Below, piece after piece: positions 22,821 to 34,780 of a stretch of 64,000 bases of DNA; the first letter of the stretch is position 1, and the number at the start of each line of letters is the position of its first letter. The DNA is from Stictocephala bisonia. Its lineage: Eukaryota > Arthropoda > Insecta > Hemiptera > Membracidae. The notes under the pieces are model-generated. The model did no database searches. It saw only the letters and a program-made list of their open reading frames with translations, and was not told the origin of the DNA. The DNA is taken from assembly GCA_035578905.1 (NCBI GenBank), contig JAQJVL010000150.1, forward strand, positions 434,001-498,000, written 5' to 3'. Both the position numbers and the translations under genes were made by a program.

Positions 22821-24703
22821 TGACAGCTGGGCGGTAAAGGATGACCGCCACCATGAGATCGTTAGTTGTGCTATGTGGCGACCATTCAACCCTATCTGTG
22901 CTCGACTCAATAGATCTTTCCCATAACTGTCCACCCTTACTGTTGGACCATTCTTGAGTTGTAGTAATGGACTATGTTAACTTCCATGACAGCTGGACGG
23001 TATGGGATGACCACCATCATGAGGTCGTTAGTTGTGCTATGTGGCGACCATTCAACCCTATCTGTGCTCGACTCAATAGATCTGTCCCATAACTGTCCAC
23101 CCTTACTGTTGGACCATTCTTGAGTAGTAGTAATGGACTATGTTAACTTCCATGACAGCTGGACGGTATGGGATGACCACCATCATGAGGTCGTTAGTTG
23201 TGCTATGTGGCGACCATTCAACGCTATCTGTGCTCGACTCAATAGATCTGTCCCATAACTGTCCACGCTTACTGTTGTACCATTGTTGAGTAGTAGTAAT
23301 GGACTATGTTAACTTCCATGACAGCTGGACGGTATGGGATAACCACCATCATGAGGTCGTTAGTTGTGCTATGTGGCGACCATTCAACCCTATCTGTGCT
23401 CGACTCAATAGATCTGTCCCATAACTGTCCACCCTTACTGTTGGACCATTCTTGAGTAGTAGTAATGGACTATGTTAACTTCCATGACAGCTGGACGGTA
23501 TGGCATAACCACCATCATGAGGTCGTTAGTTGTGCTATGTGGCGACCATTCAACCCTATCTGTGCTCGACTCAATAGATCTGTCCCATAACTGTCCACGC
23601 TTACTGTTGTACCATTGTTGAGTAGTAGTTATGGACTATGTTAACTTCCATGACAGCTGGACGGTATGGGATGACCACCATCATCAGGTCGTTAGTTGTG
23701 CTATGTGGCGACCATTCAACCCTATCTGTGCTCGACTCAATAGATCTGTCCCATAACTGTCCACGCTTACTGTTGTACCATTGTTGAGTAGTAGTTATGG
23801 ACTATGTTAACTTCCATGACAGCTGGACGGTATGGGATGACCACCATCATGAGGTCGTTAGTTGTGCTATGTGGCGACCATTCAACCCTATCTGTGCTCG
23901 ACTCAATAGATCTGTCCCATAACTGTCCACGCTTACTGTTGTACCATTGTTGAGTAGTAGTTATGGACTATGTTAACTTCCATGACAGCTGGACGGTATG
24001 GGATGACCACCAACATGAGGTCGTTAGTTGTGCTATGTGGCGACCATTCAACCCTATCTGTGCTCGACTCAATAGATCTGTCCCATAACTGTCCACCCTT
24101 ACTGTTGGACCATTCTTGAGTAGTAGTAATGGACTATGTTAACTTCCATGACAGCTGGACGGTATGGGATGACCACCATCATGAGGTCGTTAGTTGTGCT
24201 ATGTGGCGACCATTCAACCCTATCTGTGCTCGACACAATAGATCTGTCCCATAACTGTCCACGCTTACTGTTGTACCATTGTTGAGTAGTAGTTATGGAC
24301 TATGTTAACTTCCATGACAGCTGGACGGTATGGGATGACCACCATCATGAGGTCGTTAGTTGTGCTATGTGGCGACCATTCAACCCTATCTGTGCTCGAC
24401 TCAATAGATCTGTCCCATAACTGTCCACGCTTACTGTTGTACCATTGTTGAGTAGTAGTTATGGACTATGTTAACTTCCATGACAGCTGGACGGTATGGG
24501 ATGACCACCACCATGAGGTCGTTAGTTAGTTGTGCTATGTGGCGACCATTCAACCCTATCTGTGCTCGACTCAATAGATCTGTCCCATAACTGTCCACGC
24601 TTACTGTTGTACCATTGTTGAGTAGTAGTAATGGACTATGTTAACTTCCATGACAGCTGGACGGTATGGGATGACCACCACCATGAGGTTGTTAGTTGTG
24701 TGT
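22821..24703. repeat. 166-bp satellite array, about 11 copies
   Basis: TGACAGCTGG marks copies at 166-bp spacing (22821, 22987, 23153, 23319 and so on). The unit includes CGTTAGTTGTGCTATGTGG, CATTCAACCCTATCTGTGC and ACTGTCCAC. Two linked variants alternate irregularly: CCACCCTTACTGTTGGACC with CTTGAG, and CCACGCTTACTGTTGTACC with GTTGAG. The first copy is more diverged (GGGCGGTAAAGG). The last is cut off near 24703. Confidence 0.97.
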
Positions 24704-26750
24704 AATTATTTAACGTTCAAATTCGTCCGTATATTACAGCAGATGCTTTTATTTGTAAATATGAACCTTGTATTCTACTACGATTTGGGTGGCTGAAGAA
24801 TACCTATCGTGAAGAGGTCGGGTTGTCGAGGGAGGAGAGATGTACGCAATATATCTGGTAATTACATACCACGTCACACTCGTGTGACACGTGCGGAATG
24901 TCATTGGGGGTTGTGCAGTTCAATCAAGGGATGAAGTAATATGTGTGAATTGTTAACCCATTATTTTGTATTGATTGTCTTACCGCTTATAAGCCTAGTG
25001 AAGTAAATGTATTCAGACGTTATCACTAAAATTTCTACACTAGGGTTAGATAAGATGACTAGGGCCGGTTATCTAATGACGGAGGAGAACCATAGTGTAA
25101 GTAAGGAAGTTGCTTAGACTTTAAGGGTTGTGTACATATGGAGACTAGCTGGACCAATACGGACAGCCCAGTTAGGCCACGGACAGTGACTACGGAAAAT
25201 TAATATATGATAAAATAAAAAAGCATATAACAGGTAAAGTGGGCTGCACTGTGGAGGAGAGGCATCCGATAAAAATAATTATTCACATATATGAGCCAAA
25301 TTACAATGAATGTTATCACTGAAAAAGACTAATAAAATTAAATTAAATCAAGTAACTGACATCAAGTAACTGACATCCTGTGAAAGAACAGTTAAACTAG
25401 CTTTATAACAAATTATTGACGTTTGACTCAAACAAAGGACAATATTGCAAACTTGTCAATGGAAGACTGTATTTGTATTATCAGCACAATCTGTCGGTCT
25501 GTTGTTAATAACATCTCGTGTCATCACATCTGTTGTTCTGTTGTTGTATGTAAACCAGCCAATTAACCAAACACATAACGCAGAGGGGGGAAGGGCAACG
25601 AGCCGTAGGGGAAACGTAGCGAGCCATCCTCAAGTCATCGTCCCCCCCAACCCTCGTTTGAATCACTCTGTACAGCCCCATTCCTCATTCCCTGTTTCAC
25701 GTCCGTCTGAGCGATTTGATGGTGAAATTAATTACGGCACGTTTCACAAGGTGAAACATTTAAAGTAGCAACTTTCCCTGAAACATTTTACGACTTGAAT
25801 AGCAATTACTAGACAAAAAAGTGATTTGTATATAATAAGAGAACAATTATTGTAATATAATACAAATTTAATTTGGCTAACTATACATAAAAGCATTACA
25901 TAATTAAACGTTTCGTAATTCTGTAAGGTAATCGGACGTTTTTATTTACTAATTTGAGACATTAATAATTAGGAGTAATAACCCACTTAGGTAAAAGGAA
26001 CGTTTCTTTCTATTTTGATTACACTAGTAGTTTCAAAAAATTCATCTAAAACTTTCATCTTGATCAAGATCAATTACTTCAACTTCAAATAATAGAATAT
26101 AATTAATGAATTCTCGACATTAATCTGTAGCCTACATTTCCTGTTTGTCTGCTTAATAAGGGTGATAACTGTGTCCAATGCCATCTACAAACAGTATTTT
26201 AAAAAGTGAAAATATACAGATTTACATAGCGTACATCTTCTATGTAAATATTTAATGGTGATGTTAATAATAGATAGTAAGACTTAAAAAGTATCTAATA
26301 AATTATAAATAAAAAAACACCTTTGGGTATCCATTATTATGCTATCGGTACTATCCTAATTGGTTGTAATTAACAATAGATGACTATCCTTCGGTTAGTA
26401 ATTTTTTGTTAATTTTATCTGAAAAGTTTCAGATCAGAACCCATTTCAGTGGCTGAACGATATAAGTGGTCAATAACGACAATTGACCGTCATGGCCGAT
26501 GACATCTGTCGTTGTTACGGGGAAAGTATATTGCCTGAATACGAGTGTGAGCGCGAGACAGAACGGACGCTTTCTCCAGATTGCGTTTAAATGGACCTTC
26601 AATCTAAAACACTGCACGGCATTGACTATAGAAACAAGACTGTCCGCTCTTAATAGTCCCGTGAGCGGGGAAATTAGTTCATGTTCGTTTTTCACAGGTA
26701 GCGCCAGCAGTCTCTCCCTCCCCTCCCCTCGCGCTCTCTCCAACACAAGC
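24704..26750. other. Spacer within the presumed intron
   Basis: No supported gene. About 25560-25760 and 26480-26750 are GC-richer. The first contains the palindrome GTTTCACAAGGTGAAAC at 25740-25756; the second ends with TTCACAGGTAGCGCCAGC, also found before the (CT)n tract near 32800. Open frames here (25445-25768, 26429-26746, 26499-26753) have no domain features. Confidence 0.45.
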
Positions 26751-26899
26751 TAAAGGCCGGTTTTCACATAGGGTACCGTGCTCCTACTGTGCTCCTACCG
26801 TATCCATGTCGCGCGTTTTCAGCAGTAGGGACCCGGCTACTGTCGTGCTCCTACCGTGCCCCTGTCGTTCTCCAGTCTTCCCTCACTTACAGAAACAGA

Positions 26900-27130
26900 A
26901 TTTCTGCTACATATAGCCAAAATTGCTATATCTAGCTCAAAATTTTACATATAGGCTAACGTGCTACATATAACATTTGCTTATAACATATTTTTCTATA
27001 TAGCATGTTTTGCTATATTTAGCTATAACATGGTTTTTTATATAGCACGTTTTGCTATATAAAATGTTTTGCTGTATAGCATGTTTTGATATATAGAATT
27101 TTTTGCTATATAGCATGTTTTGCTATATAG
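26900..27130. repeat. Degenerate TATAGCATGTTTTGC-type repeat
   Basis: Inside the Harbinger element, words such as GCTATATAGCATGTTTT recur about every 20 bp in imperfect form. The word contains the palindrome GCTATATAGC. This looks like a subterminal expansion of the element. Confidence 0.75.
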
Positions 27131-27251
27131 CATTGTAAACGCGGCTTTAGAATTTAGAACTCACTACTCTGTCACCGAAATGGGTCAGGACGCTACGAAT
27201 GTTGTTATTGCTTGAGTGGTTTATTCAACAGTTGAAAAGTAAATAAATAAG

Positions 27252-27419
27252 ATGAAACGGCCGAAACGATATTGGGTTCACCCTAGAGGAGAGGAAGGGG
27301 AGTTTCACACATCTTTGAGCCGGCTAAGAGATGACTCTGAAAAGGTCCGTAAGTATTTCAGGGTGAGCTATCCGATGTTCGAATATCTCCTTCTACAGTG
27401 TAGAGACAGTTTAAATTAA
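27252..27419 (+). pseudogene. PIF/Harbinger transposase, N-terminal remnant
   Basis: A 55-codon frame begins MKRPKRYWVHPRGEEGEFHT and continues to VRKYFRVSYPMFEYLLLQC before a TAA. RYWVHP, EGEFH..L..LR.D and YFR.S...FE.LL are hallmark blocks of the N-terminal region of HARBI1-like transposases. The family is normally about 350-400 residues with a DDE nuclease; everything after the first block is deleted. Its placement between matched inverted repeats supports the assignment. Confidence 0.85.
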
Positions 27420-27780
27420 AAAATGCAATCGATCGGTAATTTTCGGAGGAGGTCGGGAACACCCGAACTAGGAAAAGCAGGAGTTGGGCGCCGAAGCGGC
27501 AACGTAGGGCAACATGTAAGGCATTTTCACCTGACCTACTGTGCACCTGTCGTGCTCAGACTGCCTACCGACTGCCTACCGGTCATTTTCGCCGATCGCT
27601 CGGTGGAGCGATCGAAAACAGCACGACATGAGCACAGTGGGAGCACGGTAAGAGCCACGACAGGTCATGTGAAAATCGCAAACTGCTTTCCCATACAAAA
27701 TAAATGGAATAGACCATTTTTCGATTCCACATGACACGACACGGTAGGAGCAAGGTGCCCTATGTGAAAACCGGCATTTA

Positions 27781-29725
27781 GTACGTCTAATGATCGTCTT
27801 AGCACTTATTTGAAGCAATACAAACACAACTATAGAGCAATTGCATTGCCTTGGACAGTATATGTGTTTCAGTAGTCAATCGTTACAGTAAAGAATAACA
27901 CTTGAATGAAGATGAGGCCACTCTTTCCAGGTGCACCCATACCAGAAATACTGATTTTATCGCCATGAACAAAATTGAATGAAACTTACTTATCTAAATG
28001 TTGGTCTTTGAGTAAGCGTCTTGTTGTACGATATAAAAATAAATACAAATCACATTATTCTAATTATCTCGTTAAAATAACAAAATTTACAAAAAGTCAA
28101 TCAAATAAGTCCCAATTAAATGATAGGTGATGAAAAACACGAGAGTACGCTTGCTTACTCTAACAAACTAGGATGCAAACATAGCGCGTAGGCTTAAAGC
28201 ATGCTTTGCTAACACATCATTCATGCCAAATTGTGAAGCCTTGAAGGGCATTTCAATACCAGTCGTTTCTGCTAGGGGAGGGAAAAGAATTCTCTGAGAA
28301 CATCCCCTAATTTACATCGACAGACTCTGAACGGAAATTGACAATCGTTTACCTCCTTTATACGAAAGCGGAAAAGGTCGAGATACACTAATGTACTGAT
28401 AGTTGATACAAACACTGGTAAACTAATTTAATTAATGTTCCACGTCTTTTATTAATCTTTGATCGGTAGCCATTTATCTCTAATTTCTACCATCATATTC
28501 ACATAGTACAAAATCATGTTTCCAAGCATTCTCGGCAGATATCGCTAACAGCGATCCGGGACCGGTACATTCACCACATATTAAGTGAAGTATATTCATC
28601 AGGGAGAAAATTGAATTCGTTAAAAAGAAAAATATTGAATTGAGAGGCTGGTTGTAGATAGTGTGCCGTTTATGTCTAATGATTAAATTCTCTAAGACAA
28701 TTTGCGTCCTCTGCTCTTAATTAGAGCTGTGGTAGCGGTCTTCCTGAAATCACTGGAAGCAAGTTGGACACAGAACAGAAGTTACGACACGTCCAAACTA
28801 GCTGATAGTGTGAAGACACTAGGTAAATTGTGTTTACACAAACTACTGTGCTTATATCGTGTTGCGGTGCCGATTTGACTGTGGCACAGAAAAAAGAAAC
28901 AGATATCACTTCGTTAGGAATCCTTCGTAAAAAAAAAATCAAATATTGATTGCCTTAAGCCAAATAGATTTCTGCACTGGCAAAACTCAAATACATATTC
29001 TTCAATTATTATTCCCTTAACCTAGTATTAGGGCTATGTAAAACTACTTAGAATATAACTTTAACAAAATAATTTCTGTATAACTAATATTGTCTTAAGC
29101 GTACATCGAAACTTACTAACATTGTTTCTATTTTAATTGATGGAGTAACGCAAGGTAAATTTTTAACTGTAGAGTTTAAAAATGTTTTTAGAAATGCTTG
29201 TATTATATGGCGTACTTTGTAATCGTGAATACTGTTTAAATTATCAGTAAAACTGTGCTTGTTCTTACAAAAATGTAAGGCTTTCAAGAAAGTATAGGGA
29301 ACTGAAAGTCAAAAGATTGTCATTTTTTAACAAATGTACTTTAGATGAATGAATGTTAATTGTGTTTATTAAATAAAGAAAATATTTCAAAATGTACTAA
29401 AATAATCATACAATGTTACTTTTTTTTAAAAGCTGAAACTTCAATCAAACAAATCAGATTGTAAACTCCATCTAAATCTCAAAATAATATACTAAACCTT
29501 TATTAAAAATTGGGTTATACTAAATATAGTTAAAATTTGTTCTGAAACAAATTATAATATAGACAAATTATTTTATAGATTAAATTTTTTTAATACAATA
29601 CACAATTACAATACAATTTAGTCTAGATTGTCGCTGCAATCAATATTTGAACTGAATATTGCATTAAGTCACTAAATAGAACACTTTGGTAAAGTTGGAC
29701 AGTGTTCCATCCCCAATTCATCATA
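27781..29725. other. AT-rich spacer
   Basis: No coding, RNA or repeat feature was recognised. Short open frames at 28721-28942 and 29084-29287 have no domain content. Confidence 0.5.
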
Positions 29726-30055
29726 GCAGGGAAGGGGGGATTGATGACGTAAATAGGTGGAGGGAGGAGGAATTGATAACGTAAATAGGTAGAGGGAGGG
29801 GGAATTGATGACTAAATAGGTGGAGGGAGGGGAATTGATGACGTAAATAGGTAGAGGGAGGGGGAATTGATGACGCAAATAGGTGGAGGGAGGGGGAATT
29901 GATGACGTAAATAGGTAGAGGGAGGGGGAATTGATGACTAAATAGGTGGAGGGAGAGGGAATTGATGACTAAATAGGTGGCGGGAGGGGGAATTGATGAC
30001 TAAATAGGTGGAGGGAGGGGGAATTGATGACGTAAATAGGTGGAGGGAGGAGGAA
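29726..30055. repeat. 31/32-bp purine-rich minisatellite, about 10 copies
   Basis: The unit is AGGTGGAGGGAGGGGGAATT followed by GATGAC(G)TAAAT. The presence or absence of one G makes 32- and 31-bp forms. The plus strand is strongly purine-rich. Open frames on the minus strand across it are by-products of the repeat. Confidence 0.95.
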
Positions 30056-30770
30056 CCGTCTTCTTTCTCCTAATTACTTGTGACAATTCCTTTATTCCCC
30101 ACCTTTTCCTCATCAACGAGTTAAAAACGAGATTTCCATTTCATTAAAGAGATTGCTTGTTAGAAGCGATCAAAGGAAGGGTTTCCGACAGAAAGTTTCT
30201 CAAAATTACTAGTGAAAAACGAGCAGTGGACTAATTTATTTTGCTGTTTTCCCTATTCTATGTAGAACACAATCACTTCACCCCTAAACTCCCAGGAGGC
30301 TCGCTTCTGAGGGGTCGGAGGCTTAATACCGACACTTTAATCTATATAAAGTTCAAGGTTTAATTGAAAATGTTAGGTCCGATAAAATCGTGAAAAGATA
30401 ACAACAGGGTAGTTTTTTGTTTGTCTAGCATATCAATTATGATTTGAAACAAATTTTGTTGATAACTTTATATCACTCTAATAAGTAACTTAGTTTGTAA
30501 CTTAAAATATAAAGTATGATTTGATATGTATTGACTGTTAATTAACAGGCCTTACAAAGCCATTGAGCAGATGAGAATATTCATGCCTTCCATTTTCTTC
30601 TTTTTTTTAGGGTTTATTACAGTTAAACAGAATTAGACATACTTTGTTGATATGTTGAAAAACATTTAATTATATATTTCAAGTTCCTAGCTTATTAAAA
30701 TTATTCATTTGAATATCTGACAATGAACCTAAAACCGAATACTCCGACTTATGTACACTTCGCACGCACG
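30056..30770. other. Spacer
   Basis: Nothing specific recognised. Mostly AT-rich. Confidence 0.5.
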
Positions 30771-30870
30771 CACGCACACAGGGGACACCCTTGCACGCTT
30801 CGCGTGCCAACCCCGACGCTCGCTGCACTCGATACACCTCGGCCTTAGGCCTCGGCATGTTGTTTTTTGA
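30771..30870. mobile_element. Terminus of foldback-element family (59400-60322 type)
   Basis: AGGGGACACCCTTGCACGCT and, further right, a CGCTGCACTCGATACACCTC-type block match, on the opposite strand, the region 59405-59535. A (CGCA)n run lies at the left edge. Only one end is present here. Confidence 0.6.
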
Positions 30871-31416
30871 CTACAAAAGTGAGTGAGCCAGGGCTTTGCC
30901 TTTTATATTTATACACACAATATACACGTAAAAGTCTTTAATTAAATAAGTTGTTTACATATCTGCATATGACACTTGGTTTGCTATAAATAAATTTGTT
31001 TAAACCATAACATAATTGTAAGTACTAAGGAACGTCGAATTACAAAATCCCAAGCCTCTACGTTGTTTAAAATTATCAGCTTCCATTTTTATTTTTTACA
31101 AAATATTTGTTCAAGCCGAATGCCTATTTACCGAAACCTGTGTTCATATGTCGGTAAAAACAAGTGCCCAACTGCAATAATTATCTCTTACTTATGCATA
31201 AATATGGTATCTTAATTAGCATAGTACGTGTTGGTATCAATACAAAACTATTGAACGTCACAAATCACACATTTATTATAATATAAGTAAAAAATATACA
31301 AATACTGTCTTCATTTCCCTCTGGTCTGAAGAACGCATACGTGGTTTACCGAAATATATCAACATAATATTTGTATATTTTGTACTTATAATGTAATAAT
31401 TGTGTTTTATGTGTTG
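30871..31416. other. AT-rich spacer
   Basis: Nothing recognised. Confidence 0.5.
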
Positions 31417-31676
31417 CCACAAAGCAGAAAGAAACAGAGGTCACATCCAATAGTGCATTAAATGTTTGTCGAGTAGTTAGTTCTCAGTTCCCCATGGGAT
31501 GGCAAGGCCAGAACCTTGTCAGTATCTCCCTTTATTCCCTTCAAAACCTTAAGGACAAATGAATAAATTATTTCCGTTACTACAGATTTATTAAAATGTC
31601 CATTAGTGGTAACTGCTACTGAAGCGTTCACTGTGGCCATAAGAGAGCGACCTTGGTTTCTTTTCTTCTTTTTTCT
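31417..31676 (+). mobile_element. CACAGAGAA-family MITE, copy A
   Basis: It starts CCACAAAGCAGAAAGAAACA then GAGGTCACATCCAATA and contains TGTCGAGTAGTTAGTTCTC and AACTGCTACTGAAGCGTTCA. It corresponds in inverted orientation to the full copy at 53579-53838. The far end (CCTTGGTTTCTTTTC) is worn. The open frame at 31458-31790 has no known domain and is a by-product. Confidence 0.7.
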
Positions 31677-31920
31677 CATTTTTAGTCCCAACTGTATCGT
31701 TAAACACTCGGGGTGTCGAGTAGTTGGTTCTCTGTGCGGATGACAGGGCACTGCTACTAGCACCGTTGTCAGTCTCTTCCCTTGTATCACTCCAATTCCT
31801 GACGGATGAACGTAGGAATTATTATAACGAATTTATAAATATTCACGTCAGTGGTAACGGCCACTGGGCGTTCGCGTGGTCATAAGGAAGCGACGTAAAT
31901 TTATTTTTTTCTCTGTGACC
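31677..31920 (+). mobile_element. CACAGAGAA-family MITE, copy B (5' worn)
   Basis: This is a second copy directly after copy A: TGTCGAGTAGTTGGTTCTC, then GATGAACGTAGGAATTATTA, a GTAACGGCCACTG.GCGTTC block and a TTTCTCTGTG end. The first 30 bp or so do not match the family start, so the two copies are either fused or inserted one against the other. Confidence 0.65.
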
Positions 31921-32169
31921 GGTCCATCGTAAAATTTTAACTACAAAAAAAATATGAAAGCAGACCAAAACTATAAACATAGTAAAACCCCTCGGACAAT
32001 TGACTATCCTGAACAAATTGGTAACGTATCTTCCCCCACTGGACACAAACTAGTTCAATATTAATAACAGGCCCGGGGGCGATATTGACGTGTGGGGAGG
32101 GTCCGTCAGAGGGGGGCAAAAAATAATTAAACAAGAGTAGACCAAGTGGTGAGGGGGGAGCCCAGGGCG

Positions 32170-32430
32170 TCATGTGTGCTTATTCGGAATTGCAGTTTAT
32201 TTGGCCGCCCTTTGCCGCATTTTACCATAATTAACCACCTCAAATTCCTTTGATCTTTTAATAATATCGGGACATTTGGGCCGTGATATGTTTAATTACA
32301 GAGCATCGCTTACAGCTAATAATAAGTTAATTAATTTCACATAAACAGCTATTGTTTTTTGTTGTAAACGCCCTGTTGTCACTTGGCTCTAATGGAATTA
32401 CGTTTATGGTTTTATACAGGTCACAAAGGG
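32170..32430. promoter_or_regulatory. Candidate enhancer: TCF, homeodomain and Runx-type sites
   Basis: A less repetitive block has CCTTTGATCT at 32247-32256, a full match to the TCF/pangolin HMG site, next to TTAACCACC (Runx-like core) and several TAAT cores (CCATAATTAACC, GTTTAATTACAG, AGTTAATTAATTTC). The block also includes TTTGGCCGCCCTTTGCCGC. Dense, mixed developmental-factor sites in a long homeobox-gene intron suggest an enhancer. Function and conservation are untested. Confidence 0.4.
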
Positions 32431-32770
32431 TTCGCTTTTCGTTTTGTTTTACTATAGATCTCGTATAGTTATCGTTAATCGGACTGTGTGTTCTTGTTCA
32501 CAGCGGTTATTTTTAGAATGATTAAATTACTTTTACGCTGATTGGGTGAACAATAAACATTGAAATGTATTTATTACACGAGATTTAAATAATCAGGGAT
32601 ATATTAAATACAGTTTTTTACTTGCTTAAAATGTAGTCAATGTTTTTAAATCTCTACGTTAAGTTTTGATGAGAAGTTTTATAAACGTCTAAATGGAAAC
32701 TTGAAAATACTTATGTACACTATAATTTACAATACAATCGAAACAAGGAGACTGGCCACTCATCGGTTCC
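32431..32770. other. AT-rich spacer before the (CT)n tract
   Basis: Nothing recognised. Confidence 0.5.
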
Positions 32771-32816
32771 GTGAAGCCAGTTTCCTGTTCGGGCTTCACA
32801 GGTAGCGCTAGCGGTC
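32771..32816. other. Hairpin and shared leader before (CT)n
   Basis: GTGAAGCC (32771-32778) and GGCTTCAC (32792-32799) form an 8-bp stem. TTCACAGGTAGCGCTAGC follows and matches 26695-26712 except for one base. It abuts the dinucleotide tract. Confidence 0.6.
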
Positions 32817-33832
<1,016 letters not shown>

Positions 33833-34780
33833 TATCTCCTCTTCCCTCTATCCATCTCCCATCTCGCACCTCTAAAATACTAATCGTACCTCAAACGTCT
33901 GTCCACTTTGTACCTTCCTTCGTACAGCCCACTCCTACTCAAACACATATTACCCTGTTGTTCTTATTTCTCGGCCCTTTGCTATCAACCTTACATACAA
34001 CGAATACTTCCTTCCTGTCACTCTGCTTATTCGATCCCTCACCTATCTTCCTAGCTATACTATCACTCGGATCAACATTTTATAATATCTTCTTTGTCAA
34101 ACCCCTTCAAATAATTGGTAAAAACTATTTTGTTCTAATCTTTACTTTCATGCCCTATAACTACAACAATAAAAGGATCTATAAAATGTATTTTAACTAA
34201 GCCTATCTAATTAGGACTATTCTCTATGAACTCATGCTATCTCTCCTATCTCTTATCTCTCTATTCACTGACATCAAAGTAACTATCTCTCTATCTCTGT
34301 GACGTAGGCTCTCGTCTCTCAGCTTCACGTTTGTATTATTATTAGCTCATCTCATTGGAAAATTTCTCTACTACTGACGGGTCAATAGACTCTAGTTGTA
34401 AATCAATCACGTGACATCGTTTCTATGACTAAACTCTATCTCCCCCTGACGATCTCTCGGTCCCACTCGACTCTATAATCTCTCATATCTCCATCTCTCA
34501 TAGAACTCTGTATTTATCGTTACTCTACTCCTTATCATGATCTATCTTATTCAATCAGATTCAGTACTACGCGTCTTTTATACTACCGTCTATTCTTATT
34601 AACCTAAGTCAGTTTCTTACCTTTAATCTCCTAATCACTAGAACTACATTCTACTCATTGAACTCTAAACTGATTTTTCTCCATTGTTAGGAAATCAAAC
34701 TCAACTCTCTTGGTCAGTTTCACATCTATCAAAACCTTCTCAATCTATACTTTATACTGCAAATTACATCTAGATCTTAT
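33833..34780. repeat. Pyrimidine-biased decayed tract
   Basis: Words such as ATCTCTC and TCTATCTC stay frequent for several hundred bases past the pure (CT)n, thinning out to the right. This is what a formerly longer CT array degraded by mutation would look like. No coding signal; the open frame at 33958-34200 lacks domain features. Confidence 0.6.

Larger units (their letters stand above)
26751..27780 (+). mobile_element. Non-autonomous PIF/Harbinger element, about 1.03 kb
   Basis: Terminal inverted repeats of about 40 bp: left GCCGGTTTTCACATAGGG then ACCGTGCTCCTAC; the right end read on the minus strand gives GCCGGTTTTCACATAGGG then CACCTTGCTCCTACC. Further inside both ends lie subterminal CTCCTACCGTG/CTGTCGTGCTC-type words. 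The flanks read CTAA at the left and TTAG at the right, compatible with a TA or TWA target duplication. The interior holds the start of a Harbinger transposase (27252-27419), but its catalytic core is absent, so the copy cannot mobilise itself. Confidence 0.82.

Noticed and set aside
26429..26753. Overlapping open frames on both strands next to the Harbinger element
   Set aside because: Both strands are open by virtue of higher GC. No recognisable residues or motifs, and no splice or start support.
29672..29878. Minus-strand open frame of 68 codons
   Set aside because: It is generated by the 31/32-bp minisatellite and encodes a repeating peptide with no constraint.
31458..31790. 110-codon minus-strand open frame
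   Set aside because: It crosses the junction of two MITE copies. The family recurs elsewhere without the frame being kept open.
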